Source: Candidatus Wallbacteria bacterium (lineage in GTDB: Bacteria; Muiribacteriota; JAQTZZ01). Taken from it: a stretch of 64,000 nucleotides of DNA. Location: assembly GCA_028687545.1 (NCBI GenBank), contig JAQTZZ010000004.1, positions 95,979 to 159,978 of the forward strand, in the 5' to 3' direction. Positions 1-8,716 of the stretch are shown here, piece after piece. Position 1 is the stretch's first letter; every line of letters starts with the position of its first letter. The notes under the pieces were generated by a model. That model was not told where the DNA came from, searched no databases, and saw only the letters and a list, made by a program, of their open reading frames with translations. Position numbers and translations under genes: made by a program.

Positions 1-91
1 TGCCTGCCCTGGAAAGGCCTGAGACGAAGATCGCGATGGTCGATCCGCAGAAAGAAGTCAGGAAGCAGAGGAGCAGGGTGCGAGTTTTCAC
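1..91 (-). CDS. 5' end of a secreted or membrane protein (partial)
   Basis: The minus strand reads from a GTG at 91 through 30 codons to the window edge with no stop. The first residues are MKTRTLLLCFLTSFCGSTIA: a basic start followed by a hydrophobic stretch, as in a signal peptide or signal anchor. An in-frame TGA lies five codons upstream, so GTG is the only normal start. No clear Shine-Dalgarno precedes it, and the product cannot be named from 30 residues. It is divergent from ahcY and would share the 92-196 promoter region. Confidence 0.4.
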   Translation of the reverse strand, partial: MKTRTLLLCFLTSFCGSTIAIFVSGLSRAG

Positions 92-141
92 GGTGTTATC
101 ATATCACAGGAACTGACTATTGGTAACCTGATACCCTGCTA

Positions 142-150
142 TGCTAAAAT
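142..150 (+). promoter_or_regulatory. Extended -10 promoter element of ahcY
   Basis: TG-C-TAAAAT is an extended -10. A possible -35 (TTGGTA, 120-125) sits 19 bp upstream, which is too far to be convincing. Transcription would start near 157, giving a roughly 40-nt leader that ends in the GGAGG ribosome site at 188-192. No SAM or SAH riboswitch fits in this short leader. Confidence 0.4.
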
Positions 151-196
151 AATGGCCTGGAAGATTTTGATAAATCAATAAATTGCCGGAGGTACC

Positions 197-1693
197 ATGA
201 AGAAGAACGGAACTGAAATGGAGCGGGAAACAGGGAAGGGAAAAGCCAGAGCCTCCAGCAGGCCTGAGACAGCTTACCTGCCGCTCAACCTCAAGCTGAC
301 TCACAAAGTCGCTGACATGACGCTCGCAGAACTGGGCAGGAAAGAGATGCAGCTTGCAGAGCGCGAGATGCCGGGGCTGATGGCTGTGCGCGAAAAGTAC
401 GGCCCCAAGAAACCGTTGAAAGGGCTGAAACTGACCGGCAGCCTGCATATGACGATCCAGACGGCCATGCTGATCGAGACACTCAAGGTGCTGGGAGCGG
501 ACATCCGCTGGGCTTCCTGCAATATCTTCTCAACCCAGGACGAGGCTGCGGCAGCGATCGTCAGAGCCGGAACAGCCGCAGTCTTCGCCTGGAAGGGCGA
601 GACACTGGAAGAATACTGGTGGTGCACTGAGCAGGCCCTGACCTGGCCTGACGGCTCAGGCCCAGACCTGATCGTGGACGACGGCGGTGACGCCACGCTG
701 CTCGTGCATTACGGCGTGAAAGCCGAGCGCAAGCCTGCCATCCTGGACGGGAAAGCGGACAACAAGGAATTCGCGATCGTGATGGACAGGGTCAGAGAGT
801 CAATCGACAGGAATCCCAAGCACTGGACCAGGATCGCTTCCAAAATCAGGGGCGTGTCCGAAGAGACCACGACAGGCGTGCACAGGCTGTATCAGATGAA
901 GGAAAAGAACGAGCTGCTCTTCCCTGCGATCAATGTGAACGATTCTGTCACAAAATCCAAGTTCGACAATTTATACGGCTGCCGCGAATCCCTGGCTGAC
1001 GGCATCAAGCGCGCCACAGATATCATGGTGGCAGGCAAAACTGTGGTGATCTGCGGATATGGCGATGTGGGCAAGGGCTGCTCCCAGTCCATGCGCGGCT
1101 TCGGAGCCAGAGTGGTAGTGACTGAGATCGACCCGATCTGCGCCCTGCAGGCGGCCATGGCAGGATTCGAAGTCACGACTCTGGAAGAAGTGGTTTCCCA
1201 GGGCGACATTTTTGTCACCACCACAGGAAACTGCAGGGTGATCGCAGGATCGCACATGGAGAAGATGAAGGACGAGGCGATTGTCTGCAACATCGGGCAT
1301 TTCGACAGCGAGATCGACATGCATTACCTGGAAACCACCAAAGGCTGCAGAAAGTTGAACATCAAGCCCCAGGTGGACCGCTGGACCCTTAAATCCGGCC
1401 GTTCCATCTTAATACTGGCCGAAGGCAGGCTGGTGAATCTCGGCTGCGCCAAGGGACACCCGAGCTTCGTGATGAGCACCAGTTTCACAAACCAGTGCCT
1501 GGCTCAGATCGAACTGGCCACCAAAAAGCACGACCTGAATGTGTTCACAATCAGCAAGAAGCTGGACGAGGAAGTCGCCAGGCTGCATCTGGGCCGGCTC
1601 GGCGTGAAACTGACCAAGCTGAGCAAGGAGCAGGCGGACTACTTGAGTGTGCCGGTAGAAGGGCCGTACAAGGCAGAGAACTACAGATATTAA
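197..1693 (+). CDS. ahcY: Adenosylhomocysteinase (SAH hydrolase)
   Basis: Cleaves S-adenosylhomocysteine reversibly to adenosine and homocysteine in the cytosol, relieving product inhibition of SAM-dependent methyltransferases. The 498-residue protein covers the whole family. It has the catalytic DDGGD (161-165), SEETTTGVH (221-229) and the Lys253/Asp257/Asn258 set in [11 protein letters not shown], the NAD-binding GYGDVGKG (287-294), and the C-terminal Lys-Tyr ending (KAENYRY). It carries the roughly 40-residue insertion (about 180-220) of the large bacterial type. About 30 charged residues precede the family's usual start. ATG 197 has a well-placed GGAGG; an internal ATG at 218 is the alternative. 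It is a single-gene unit closed by the terminator at 1784-1810. Confidence 0.97.
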   Translation: MKKNGTEMERETGKGKARASSRPETAYLPLNLKLTHKVADMTLAELGRKEMQLAEREMPGLMAVREKYGPKKPLKGLKLTGSLHMTIQTAMLIETLKVLGADIRWASCNIFSTQDEAAAAIVRAGTAAVFAWKGETLEEYWWCTEQALTWPDGSGPDLIVDDGGDATLLVHYGVKAERKPAILDGKADNKEFAIVMDRVRESIDRNPKHWTRIASKIRGVSEETTTGVHRLYQMKEKNELLFPAINVNDSVTKSKFDNLYGCRESLADGIKRATDIMVAGKTVVICGYGDVGKGCSQSMRGFGARVVVTEIDPICALQAAMAGFEVTTLEEVVSQGDIFVTTTGNCRVIAGSHMEKMKDEAIVCNIGHFDSEIDMHYLETTKGCRKLNIKPQVDRWTLKSGRSILILAEGRLVNLGCAKGHPSFVMSTSFTNQCLAQIELATKKHDLNVFTISKKLDEEVARLHLGRLGVKLTKLSKEQADYLSVPVEGPYKAENYRY

Positions 1694-1775
1694 TGTTGAA
1701 TGCTGAATTACAGATATTGCTAATGCTGTTTTCTTCCCATTCAACATTTATAATTTAAAATTAAAAATTATTGTT
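1692..1775. repeat. Intergenic palindrome with heptad-repeat arms (family A)
   Basis: Starting in the ahcY stop codon, the left arm reads TGTTGAA TGCTGAA TTACAGA. The right arm, read on the other strand, is TTTTTAA TTTTAAA TTATAAA TGTTGAA TG. Positions 1692-1702 and 1738-1748 are perfect 11-bp inverted repeats. The same heptad vocabulary recurs at 39028-39120. Confidence 0.7.
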
Positions 1776-1783
1776 CTAAAAAA

Positions 1784-1810
1784 ACAGACTGTGGCCCAGT
1801 CTGTTTTTTT
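1784..1810 (+). terminator. Rho-independent terminator of ahcY
   Basis: Perfect 8-bp stem ACAGACTG (1784-1791) / CAGTCTGT (1797-1804), 5-nt loop, then a run of T. A run of A precedes the stem, so it could work on both strands. Confidence 0.85.
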
Positions 1811-1857
1811 CTTGTAGACCTCACGACCGTGTGATAAAATCCATTAAAATCTGTTAT

Positions 1858-1882
1858 CAAACCCTCGAATGAAGAGGGTTTG
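1858..1882 (+). promoter_or_regulatory. Hairpin in the nadB leader overlapping a potential TTG start
   Basis: CAAACCCTC (1858-1866) pairs perfectly with GAGGGTTTG (1874-1882) over a 7-nt loop. The 3' arm contains a GAGGG that looks like a ribosome site and the first potential start codon of nadB (TTG 1880). A 4-codon mini-ORF (ATG 1869 to TGA 1883) lies in the same place. No T tract follows, so it is not a standard terminator. A role in nadB/pyr control is possible but unproven. Confidence 0.45.
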
Positions 1883-1915
1883 AAACGGCTTTTAAAATCA
1901 GGAATAATACGGGTC

Positions 1916-3529
1916 GTGAAAAAACTTTTTAACGCACACCTGTCTTTCCCCAAACCTGTCAAAACCATCCCTGCTGATATCGTGATTATCGGATCCGGAC
2001 TCGCCGGTCTGATGGCGGCAGTCGCCTGCGCCGAATCAGGCCTGAATCCAGTGATCCTGACCAGGGAGAAAAAGCTCTCCAGTTCGTCGTCGCTCGCCCA
2101 GGGAGGCATCGCCTGCGTCTGGGACGATCCGGACAGCCTGCAGGATCATTACCAGGACACCCTGAAGGCCGGTTATTACTACAACAACCGGGAAGCCGTG
2201 AAAATCCTGGTGGAAGAGGGGCAGCAGGTGGTCACTTCTTTGGTCCGGCTGGGCATGAAATTCGATGACAAGAATCGGATCATAGAACTCGGGCAGGAAG
2301 GGGCGCATTCATTCAGGCGGATTCTGCATGCCGGAGGGGACGCCACAGGCTGGAATCTGGTGCAGTTTTTGATGGGCATGGTGCACAACCAGGGACGGAC
2401 CAGGATCGTGGAAGAGGCTTTCGTCTACGATCTGGCGATCGAAGACTGCGAATGCAGGGGGGTTTTTTCCACTTCTGAAGAGGGGCCGGTTTTCTGGAAC
2501 AGTAAAGCTGTGATCGTGGCTTCAGGCGGCTTCGGCCAGATCTACAGATACACCACCCAGGCAGAGACGAATTACGGCGAAATTTTAGCTGAAACATTCC
2601 TGCATGGTGCCACTATTTCGGACATGGAATTTGTCCAGTTCCACCCCACTGCGTTTGTAGGCGAGGATGGCACGACATTTCTGATCACTGAAGCCTTGCG
2701 CGGCGAAGGCGCGTATCTGCTCAATGAAAAAGGCGAGCGCTTCATGAACGGTGTGCACGAACTGATGGAGCTCGCGCCCCGCGATATAGTATCCAGAGCC
2801 ATAGTGGCGCAGAAAAAAGCTTTCATCGATGCCAGGCATCTCCCCGGGAAATTTCTGACCGAGCGTTTCCCCACGATTTTCAACAACTGCCTCAGGAAGG
2901 GATATGACCTGAGAACCCAGCTCCTGCCGATCCGGCCGGTGGCACATTACACAATCGGCGGGCTGAAGACCGACCTCTGCGGAGGATCCGATATCGCCGG
3001 ACTTTACGCCTGTGGAGAGGCCGCAAATGTAGGGTGCCACGGGGCCAACCGGCTGGCCAGCAATTCCCTGCTCGAAGCACTGGTGTTCGGGCGCAGAGCC
3101 GGATTCGCGGCCGGAAAGTTCAGCCGCCATGGCCATCTCTCGGACAGGATCGGATCCACCGGGCGCGGCAGGAAGTTCAGCTGTCGGGACAGTGAAAAAT
3201 TCAGAAATCTGATGACAGAGATCACCGGAGTGATCAGGGAAGGGACTAAACTACAGGAACTGGTGGATGGGATTGAGCGGAAATTAGGCGAATTTTCGGA
3301 AACCGGAGTCAGTTTTGGCGGACTGCCTGGATATTACAGGCTGATCAATTCATACCTGGTGGCAAAGAGTGCCCTGCTGAGGGCAGAAAGCCGGGGAGTG
3401 CATTTTCGGAAAGATTTTCCGCAGACAGACCCCAGATGGAGCAAAAGGATGAATTTCAATATTGAAAAGGGGATTACCTATGAAAAAGTTGATTGCGGAC
3501 CGGAATCAGGTCGGTCGTCTGATCGCTGA
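1916..3529 (+). CDS. nadB: L-aspartate oxidase
   Basis: Flavoenzyme that oxidises L-aspartate to iminoaspartate, the first step of de novo NAD synthesis; NadA would complete quinolinate synthesis, but it is not in this window. Family signatures are the N-terminal FAD motif GSGLAGLMAA, LAQGGIA, and the HPTAF...EALRGEGA active-site block, then ARDIVSRAI, HYTIGG, CGE and GANRLASNSLLEA. A helical C-terminal domain follows. I prefer GTG 1916 because the upstream in-frame TTG (1880) sits inside a hairpin, one base from its GAGGG; starting there adds 12 residues. The 3' end overlaps pyrR by 50 bp, so NAD and pyrimidine synthesis, which both draw on aspartate, are probably co-transcribed. Confidence 0.95.
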   Translation: MKKLFNAHLSFPKPVKTIPADIVIIGSGLAGLMAAVACAESGLNPVILTREKKLSSSSSLAQGGIACVWDDPDSLQDHYQDTLKAGYYYNNREAVKILVEEGQQVVTSLVRLGMKFDDKNRIIELGQEGAHSFRRILHAGGDATGWNLVQFLMGMVHNQGRTRIVEEAFVYDLAIEDCECRGVFSTSEEGPVFWNSKAVIVASGGFGQIYRYTTQAETNYGEILAETFLHGATISDMEFVQFHPTAFVGEDGTTFLITEALRGEGAYLLNEKGERFMNGVHELMELAPRDIVSRAIVAQKKAFIDARHLPGKFLTERFPTIFNNCLRKGYDLRTQLLPIRPVAHYTIGGLKTDLCGGSDIAGLYACGEAANVGCHGANRLASNSLLEALVFGRRAGFAAGKFSRHGHLSDRIGSTGRGRKFSCRDSEKFRNLMTEITGVIREGTKLQELVDGIERKLGEFSETGVSFGGLPGYYRLINSYLVAKSALLRAESRGVHFRKDFPQTDPRWSKRMNFNIEKGITYEKVDCGPESGRSSDR

Positions 3530-4016
3530 ATGTGCGAAACGGGTGGCCGGACTGACCGGAGCAGAAAAAGTCGTTTTCTTAGGCATCCAGACCAGGGGAG
3601 TGATTCTGGCTCAGCGGCTGATTGAGCAGTTGAAAAAACTGAAGAAGGGAAAATTTCCTCTGGGTACCCTGGACATCACCCTTTACCGTGACGACTTCAC
3701 CCAGCTGGGAAAGCATCCGGTGGTGAAGGAGACCAGGATTGATTTCGACATCGAGGATAAGACCGTGATCCTGGTGGATGACGTATTATACACCGGCCGG
3801 ACGATCAGGGCGGCCCTGGACGAGATCATCGATTTCGGCAGGCCTTCCCGCATAATGCTGCTGGTGCTGGTCGACAGGGGAGGCAGGGAACTGCCGATCC
3901 AGCCGGATATCTTCGGAGAATTAGTGGAAGCAGGGGACAACACAGACATCAGACTGATGCTTTCTGAAACCGACGGCGAGGATGCGATTTACATTGTAGA
4001 AGAGGAGGGTAGATGA
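3480..4016 (+). CDS. pyrR: PyrR bifunctional pyr regulator / uracil phosphoribosyltransferase
   Basis: PyrR binds UMP/UTP and, in Bacillus, folded pyr mRNA, attenuating the operon; it also converts uracil plus PRPP to UMP. The 178-residue protein has the phosphoribosyltransferase PRPP loop VILVDDVLYTGRT (about residues 93-105) and the family's GIQTRG and LDITLYRDD blocks. ATG 3480 is preceded by AAAAGGGGA at good spacing; an in-frame TTG at 3462 lacks this support. It lies inside the 3' end of nadB and overlaps pyrB by 4 bp. There is no space between nadB and pyrR for a classical PyrR attenuator, so any RNA target would have to be upstream of or within nadB. Confidence 0.94.
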   Translation: MKKLIADRNQVGRLIAECAKRVAGLTGAEKVVFLGIQTRGVILAQRLIEQLKKLKKGKFPLGTLDITLYRDDFTQLGKHPVVKETRIDFDIEDKTVILVDDVLYTGRTIRAALDEIIDFGRPSRIMLLVLVDRGGRELPIQPDIFGELVEAGDNTDIRLMLSETDGEDAIYIVEEEGR

Positions 4017-4945
4017 TGGAGAAAGGCCTGCATGACATCGAGAATCTCACCCGGGAGGACCTGGAGCTGGTGCTTCAGACCAGCGACACTTTCCTGGAGA
4101 TCTGCACCAGGAAAGTGAAGAAGATCCCGACTCTGAGGGGAAAAACCATTTGCCTGTTCTTTATCGAACCGTCCACCAGGACCAGGATTTCTTTTGAGAT
4201 AGCTGCCAAGCGGATGAGCGCGGATGTGATCAATTTCACGGCTTCCACCAGCAGCCTGCAGAAGGGAGAGTCGCTCACAGACACTGTCAAGACGATCATG
4301 GCAATGGGAGTCGACCTTTTCGTGCTCAGGCATTCAGCGCCAGGTTCTTCCCGCAAGGTGGAGCAGGTGGCTGGAGTGCCTGTGATCAACGGCGGAGACG
4401 GCCCGCATGCCCACCCCACACAAGCCATGCTTGACCTTTATACGATTTACAGGCACAAGAAAAAGTTCCAGGATCTGAAGGTTGCCATCATCGGAGACAT
4501 CTTCCATTCCAGGGTGGCGCGCTCCAATATTTTTTCCCTGACCAAGATGGGAGTGGACGTTACGCTCTGCGGCCCGCCGACACTGATCCCCAAGGAAATT
4601 GAAAAGCTCGGCGTCAGGGTCACCTACTCGGTCGAGGACGCCTGCAGGAACGCTGACGTGATCATGTGCCTCAGGATGCAGCTTGAGCGTCAGCAGAGCG
4701 GACTTTTCCCTTCGATGAGGGAATACATCCAGCTCTTCCGCATCGACGACCGGCGCTTCGCTCTTGCCAAGGACGACGCCATCATCATGCACCCGGGTCC
4801 GATGAACCGGGGGATCGAGATCACTCCTGAGATCGCTTATCATCCCCGCTCAGTGATCGAGGAACAGGTCACGAACGGGGTAGCGGTACGGATGGCTCTG
4901 TTTTATCTGCTGCTGGGGAGGGGAAATGAAGAAATTACTGATTAA
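4013..4945 (+). CDS. pyrB: Aspartate carbamoyltransferase catalytic subunit
   Basis: Condenses carbamoyl phosphate with L-aspartate to carbamoyl aspartate, the committed step of pyrimidine synthesis. The 310-residue chain has the carbamoyl-phosphate loop EPSTRTR, the HPTQAMLDL block and the aspartate-site HPGPMNRG. Tandem ATGs occur at 4013 and 4016; the AGGAGGG at about 4003-4009 fits 4016 slightly better, a 1-residue difference. The ATG overlaps the pyrR stop, and the 3' end overlaps pyrC by 20 bp. No regulatory subunit gene (pyrI) is adjacent, which suits the simple trimeric enzyme used with PyrR. Confidence 0.96.
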   Translation: MMEKGLHDIENLTREDLELVLQTSDTFLEICTRKVKKIPTLRGKTICLFFIEPSTRTRISFEIAAKRMSADVINFTASTSSLQKGESLTDTVKTIMAMGVDLFVLRHSAPGSSRKVEQVAGVPVINGGDGPHAHPTQAMLDLYTIYRHKKKFQDLKVAIIGDIFHSRVARSNIFSLTKMGVDVTLCGPPTLIPKEIEKLGVRVTYSVEDACRNADVIMCLRMQLERQQSGLFPSMREYIQLFRIDDRRFALAKDDAIIMHPGPMNRGIEITPEIAYHPRSVIEEQVTNGVAVRMALFYLLLGRGNEEITD

Positions 4946-6197
4946 AAACGCCAGAGTGCTGAGCCCTGAGGACGGGATCGACGAAATTCTGGACATAGTG
5001 ATCAGGGACCGGAAAATCGAGAAGATCGGAAAACGGCTGACCGGGGACGAAACCATGGACATGGCGGGACTGGTGGTCTGCCCTGGATTCATAGACATGC
5101 ACGTTCATCTGCGGGAGCCTGGTTACGAGGAAAAGGAAACCGTCTATACAGGCACCAAGGCCGGACTGAGGGGCGGATTCATTGCTCTGGCCTGCATGGC
5201 CAACACCAAACCTGTGGCAGACAACAGAGCCACGCTCGAATTCATCCTCAACCAGAATCAGAAGGCCGGATTCCTGAAATTGTACCCGATCGGAGCTGTG
5301 ACCAAGGGGCAGAAGGGCGAGGAACTGGCCGAGATCGCCGATATTTACGCTGCCGGCGCAGTCGCGATTTCCGATGACGGTAAAGGGATCAATTCCTGCG
5401 CCATCATGAGGAGAGCCCTGGAATACAACAAAATGTTCCATGGCCCGCTGATCGTGCATGCAGAGGAGCAGACCCTGGCCAAAGACGGCATGATGAACGA
5501 GGGGCTCGTTGCCTCGCTGCTCGGTTTCCACGGCATACCCAGGGAAGCCGAAGACGTGATCGTAGCCAGGGACCTGGAACTGATCGCTTCCACAGATTCG
5601 AGCGTGCATTTCGCCCACGTTTCCACGCTCCGCTCCACAGCCCTGATCAGGGAGGCCAAGAAAAAAGGTCTGCCTGTCAGCGCTGAAGTCACCCCGCATC
5701 ATCTGCTGCTCACAGATACGGCTGTCAAGAGCTTTGACACAAACACCAAGGTCAATCCCCCCCTGCGCACTCTGAACGACATCGAAGCGCTCTGCGAAGG
5801 CCTGCGCGACGGCACGATCGATGCCATCGCCTCAGACCATGCGCCGCACACTTTCGAGGACAAGGACTGTGAATACAGTTTCGCTCCCTTCGGCATCTCA
5901 GGGGTTGAGACAAGCGTACCCCTGATGCTTACATATATCGTGAAAAAAGGTGTGCTCACACTGGGCGACTTTGTGCGGAAGGTCTCAGTGAACCCGGCGA
6001 AGATCCTGCACCTGCCCTTAGGGACGATCAGGGAAGGCACAGAAGCCAACCTGACAGTGCTGGATCTGGAGGCTTCCGGTGAAGTCGATCCCGAGATCTT
6101 CCTGTCCAAAGGCAGGAACACTCCATTCAAGGGCTGGAAATACACAGGCAGGGCTGTATATGCGATCGTGGATGGCAGGGTCAATAAGATAGGTTAG
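4926..6197 (+). CDS. pyrC: Dihydroorotase (class I)
   Basis: Zinc amidohydrolase that cyclises carbamoyl aspartate to dihydroorotate. The 423-residue length and motifs are class I: the metal site MHVHLREPG near residue 60, the substrate-binding CMANTKP, DDGKGI, HAEEQTL, VTPHHLLLTD, and the catalytic SDHAPH near residue 305. ATG 4926 follows GGGGAGGGGAA. The gene overlaps pyrB, and its stop codon lies in the octad palindrome that separates it from pyrK. Confidence 0.96.
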   Translation: MKKLLIKNARVLSPEDGIDEILDIVIRDRKIEKIGKRLTGDETMDMAGLVVCPGFIDMHVHLREPGYEEKETVYTGTKAGLRGGFIALACMANTKPVADNRATLEFILNQNQKAGFLKLYPIGAVTKGQKGEELAEIADIYAAGAVAISDDGKGINSCAIMRRALEYNKMFHGPLIVHAEEQTLAKDGMMNEGLVASLLGFHGIPREAEDVIVARDLELIASTDSSVHFAHVSTLRSTALIREAKKKGLPVSAEVTPHHLLLTDTAVKSFDTNTKVNPPLRTLNDIEALCEGLRDGTIDAIASDHAPHTFEDKDCEYSFAPFGISGVETSVPLMLTYIVKKGVLTLGDFVRKVSVNPAKILHLPLGTIREGTEANLTVLDLEASGEVDPEIFLSKGRNTPFKGWKYTGRAVYAIVDGRVNKIG

Positions 6198-6276
6198 TAA
6201 GTTTATAAGTTTGTAAGATTCGGAAAAGCATTTTAACTTGTAAACTTACCCTCTTACCAACTTACAAACCACTAGG
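6191..6276. repeat. Intergenic palindrome with octad-repeat arms (family C)
   Basis: The left arm carries TAAGTTTA TAAGTTTG TAAGATTC (6198-6221). The right arm, read on the other strand, carries GTAAGTTG GTAAGAGG GTAAGTTT (6241-6268). It starts in the pyrC stop codon and ends just before the pyrK start, so it would form a hairpin in the pyrC-pyrK mRNA. No long T tract is present. Confidence 0.65.
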
Positions 6277-6283
6277 TGATAAG

Positions 6284-7006
6284 ATGTTAGCTAGTGTAAT
6301 CGATAAAATCCTGATCTCCCCCCAGATCCTTGAACTGATCGTGGAATTTCCTGAACCTGTCGACGCGAAACCCGGGCAATACGGAATGTTCGACCTGGGG
6401 CCTGAATTCACTTTAGCCAGGGCTTTTTCCATTGGAAGCAAACTTTCGGACCGCAGGTACGGTTTTTTTATCCGGCAGAAGGGCCGGGGTACTGAAAAGC
6501 TTTTCCGGGAAAGCCTTGATTCCATTGAAGTTTTTTTTCCCCTTGGGAACGGATTTGAACTGGTATCAGGGTTGAAAATTCAACTGATCGCCGGTGGTTC
6601 CGGAATCTTTCCACTGGTTTATCTTGCTTCTCTACTGAAAAAGAGCAATCAGGTCACACTTTTGTTCGGCGCAAAGACGGATCAGGAGATAGTGCTGCTC
6701 GACCGTTTTGGCGTGAAAACGATCATCTGCACAGAAGAAGGATTGAAATACCAGAAGGGCCTGATCACTGATTACTGCGAGTCCGGTTTTGACCGCTGGT
6801 ATGTCTGCGGCCCCAAAGGCATGTGCGCAGCCCTTTTTAAAAAACTTCCGAAAGACAAGACCTTTTATTCCATGGAAGAAAAATTCGCCTGCGGGTACGG
6901 GGTCTGCCTGGGTTGCAGCATCCGAACTGCCGGCGGGATGAGAAGGGTCTGCAAGGATGGCCCTGTTTTTTCAGGAAAGGAGCTCTGCGATGACTCTTTC
7001 CGCTAA
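6284..7006 (+). CDS. pyrK: Dihydroorotate dehydrogenase electron-transfer subunit
   Basis: FAD/[2Fe-2S] subunit that passes electrons from the class 1B dihydroorotate dehydrogenase to NAD. The 240-residue protein has the ferredoxin-reductase FAD fold (ARAFSIG), the nucleotide-binding GGSGIFPL, the CGP motif, and a C-terminal iron-sulphur site C-x4-C-x2-C ... C in CGYGVCLGC and RRVCKDGPVF. It overlaps pyrD by 17 bp, as expected for partner subunits. ATG 6284 is preceded by a weak AGGTGA. Confidence 0.94.
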   Translation: MLASVIDKILISPQILELIVEFPEPVDAKPGQYGMFDLGPEFTLARAFSIGSKLSDRRYGFFIRQKGRGTEKLFRESLDSIEVFFPLGNGFELVSGLKIQLIAGGSGIFPLVYLASLLKKSNQVTLLFGAKTDQEIVLLDRFGVKTIICTEEGLKYQKGLITDYCESGFDRWYVCGPKGMCAALFKKLPKDKTFYSMEEKFACGYGVCLGCSIRTAGGMRRVCKDGPVFSGKELCDDSFR

Positions 7007-7835
7007 AACAGTGTTCGGGCTCAAATTTAAAAACCCTGTTCTGAATGCCTCGGGTTGCCTGGGCTTCGGGCTGGAGTTCGCGGAATATTGTTCCCCGGAA
7101 ATACTGGGGGGATTAGTCACCAAGGCGGTCACCATTACACCCAGGGACGGTAACTTACAGCCCAGGATCGCTGAATTCAAGGGCGGAATGATCAATTCCA
7201 TCGGACTTGAAAATCCCGGAGTGGAAAGCTTCTGCAGGGATTATTATGATCAGATGACCTGGGACACCAACCTGATTGTAAATCTGGCTGGAAAATCTCC
7301 GGACGAGTATTGCGATCTGCTGAGAAAGTTGAAACATTGCGGGAGGATCGCTGCATTCGAGATCAATGTTTCCTGCCCGAATGCCATAGGCGGGATCGAA
7401 ATCGGAACTTCTCCAGAACTGCTGAGGGGACTTTTAAAGAAAATCCGGAAACTGACTGAAAAACCTCTGATCATCAAGCTTTCACCTCTGGTGACAGACA
7501 TCGCTGCCCTGGCCCTGATCTGCCAGGAGGAAGGCGCGGACGGGCTGACCCTGATCAATACCCTGAAGGGTGTCGCTTTTGACGCGGCAACCGGAAAACC
7601 GGTGCTCGGGAACGTGGTAGGTGGAATCTCGGGACCCTGCCTCAAGCCGCTTGCCGTCTACTGCGTCTATAAAGTCAGGGAAAAGGTCAGTCTTCCGATC
7701 ATCGGCTGCGGCGGTATCGATTGCGCTCTGGATGTGCGGGAATTTCTGATCGCAGGCGCAGACCTTGTAGAGATCGGGACTGCGGCTTTCCAGTCTCCCT
7801 GGAAACTCAAGCAGATAATTGATGATTTGAATTGA
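6990..7835 (+). CDS. pyrD: Dihydroorotate dehydrogenase class 1B catalytic subunit
   Basis: FMN enzyme that oxidises dihydroorotate to orotate. Family features are NPVLNASGCLG near the N-terminus, the active-site Cys in NVSCPN, IKLSP, and GCGGI in the phosphate-binding loop. The adjacent pyrK marks it as the NAD-linked class 1B form. ATG 6990 has an AGGAAAGGAG just upstream; the longer frame opening at 6957 lies within pyrK. It is the last gene of the nadB-pyr operon. carAB, pyrE and pyrF are not in the window. Confidence 0.95.
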   Translation: MTLSAKTVFGLKFKNPVLNASGCLGFGLEFAEYCSPEILGGLVTKAVTITPRDGNLQPRIAEFKGGMINSIGLENPGVESFCRDYYDQMTWDTNLIVNLAGKSPDEYCDLLRKLKHCGRIAAFEINVSCPNAIGGIEIGTSPELLRGLLKKIRKLTEKPLIIKLSPLVTDIAALALICQEEGADGLTLINTLKGVAFDAATGKPVLGNVVGGISGPCLKPLAVYCVYKVREKVSLPIIGCGGIDCALDVREFLIAGADLVEIGTAAFQSPWKLKQIIDDLN

Positions 7836-7880
7836 TGCCACACTTGTGTTCACGGTTTTTTTAGGGCATGATGGATATTT

Positions 7881-8648
7881 ATGGAAAAACAGCAGAATCC
7901 GGTAAGCGGTAACAGGTACAGAATCACGACCGAAAACAGGGAAATCAAGACCATCCCTGTCTCAATCCTCAAACGGGGGATGGTGCTGGCAGACGACGTG
8001 AAGACCGGGAAGCGCATTCTGGCTGATTCAGGAAGTCTCCTCTCAGGTCTGATGATCGCGACATTCAGGAAAATGGGTGTTTCAAAGGTCAAGATCTATT
8101 CGGACCCTAAGCCTGAAAATCCCCTCCCGCCACTCGAATCCCCGGATATCAGCAATCAGATCGAGAAAGTCACCCATGCCGTGATGCTCTACGATGAAGA
8201 GACCGATGATCTGATGAAGATCAGGCGCCTGATCAAGAGCCTGACTCTCTCCCGGGACCCTGCGATCATCGAAGCCTGTGACTTTGTGCTGAATTATTAC
8301 GAGGACATGCGTTCCAGGGCTCTGGCGATCGAAGCCCTGGACGGCATCAATGATGTCCAGGCTGTCGGCACGATCCTCACTGCCCTGCGGGATGACAGCC
8401 AGAGCGTTCGCCTGATCGCCCAGAAAGCGATCGGACCCTATCTGAACGAATCCGGCATCAGGGAACTGCTGCAGGTGATAGATTCCTGCCTGGACGAGGA
8501 AATCAAGGTCGAATTGTACGAGATTTTCAAAAAATACAGGAAAGCCGTCACACCTCTGGTCGAAAAGCTGGCAGATGAAATGGAAGTCACTGACAGGCTC
8601 AAGGTCCACCTCCTGCTGATCCAGGATCAAATCATCAAAGATAAGTAA
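7881..8648 (+). CDS. HEAT-repeat protein with an N-terminal GMVLA(D/E)DV-type domain
   Basis: A 255-residue soluble protein of unknown role. Residues 25-75 (VSILKRGMVLADDV ... RILADSGSLL ... MGVSKVKIY) match the small domain often found before HD-GYP domains or in response-regulator output proteins. Residues 100-255 are helical HEAT-like pairs (SRALAIEALDGIND, SVRLIAQKAIGPYL, VELYEIFKKY). No catalytic HD or GYP motif is present, so it is probably a scaffold or regulatory adaptor. The ATG at 7881 has only a weak ribosome site. Confidence 0.75.
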   Translation: MEKQQNPVSGNRYRITTENREIKTIPVSILKRGMVLADDVKTGKRILADSGSLLSGLMIATFRKMGVSKVKIYSDPKPENPLPPLESPDISNQIEKVTHAVMLYDEETDDLMKIRRLIKSLTLSRDPAIIEACDFVLNYYEDMRSRALAIEALDGINDVQAVGTILTALRDDSQSVRLIAQKAIGPYLNESGIRELLQVIDSCLDEEIKVELYEIFKKYRKAVTPLVEKLADEMEVTDRLKVHLLLIQDQIIKDK

Positions 8649-8716
8649 GAGCGCCATGATTTCCCTTGCCCGGACCGGGTTATCCGGGTAAAATTGAAGG
8701 ACGGGAAGGGGGCTTC

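Noticed and set aside
92-196. SAM or SAH riboswitch upstream of ahcY
   Set aside because: The leader is about 40 nt and shows no conserved core of either riboswitch.
4935-5702. 255-codon minus-strand frame opposite pyrC
   Set aside because: Pure mirror of a well-conserved dihydroorotase gene; no ribosome site or recognisable product.
7843-7866. Possible terminator after pyrD
   Set aside because: Only a 4-bp ACAC/GTGT stem before the T run, with 5 unpaired bases between; too weak to call.
8669-8688. CCCGGA/TCCGGG hairpin before the carboxypeptidase gene
   Set aside because: 6-bp stem with no T tract and no link to a known element; not supported as a regulator.
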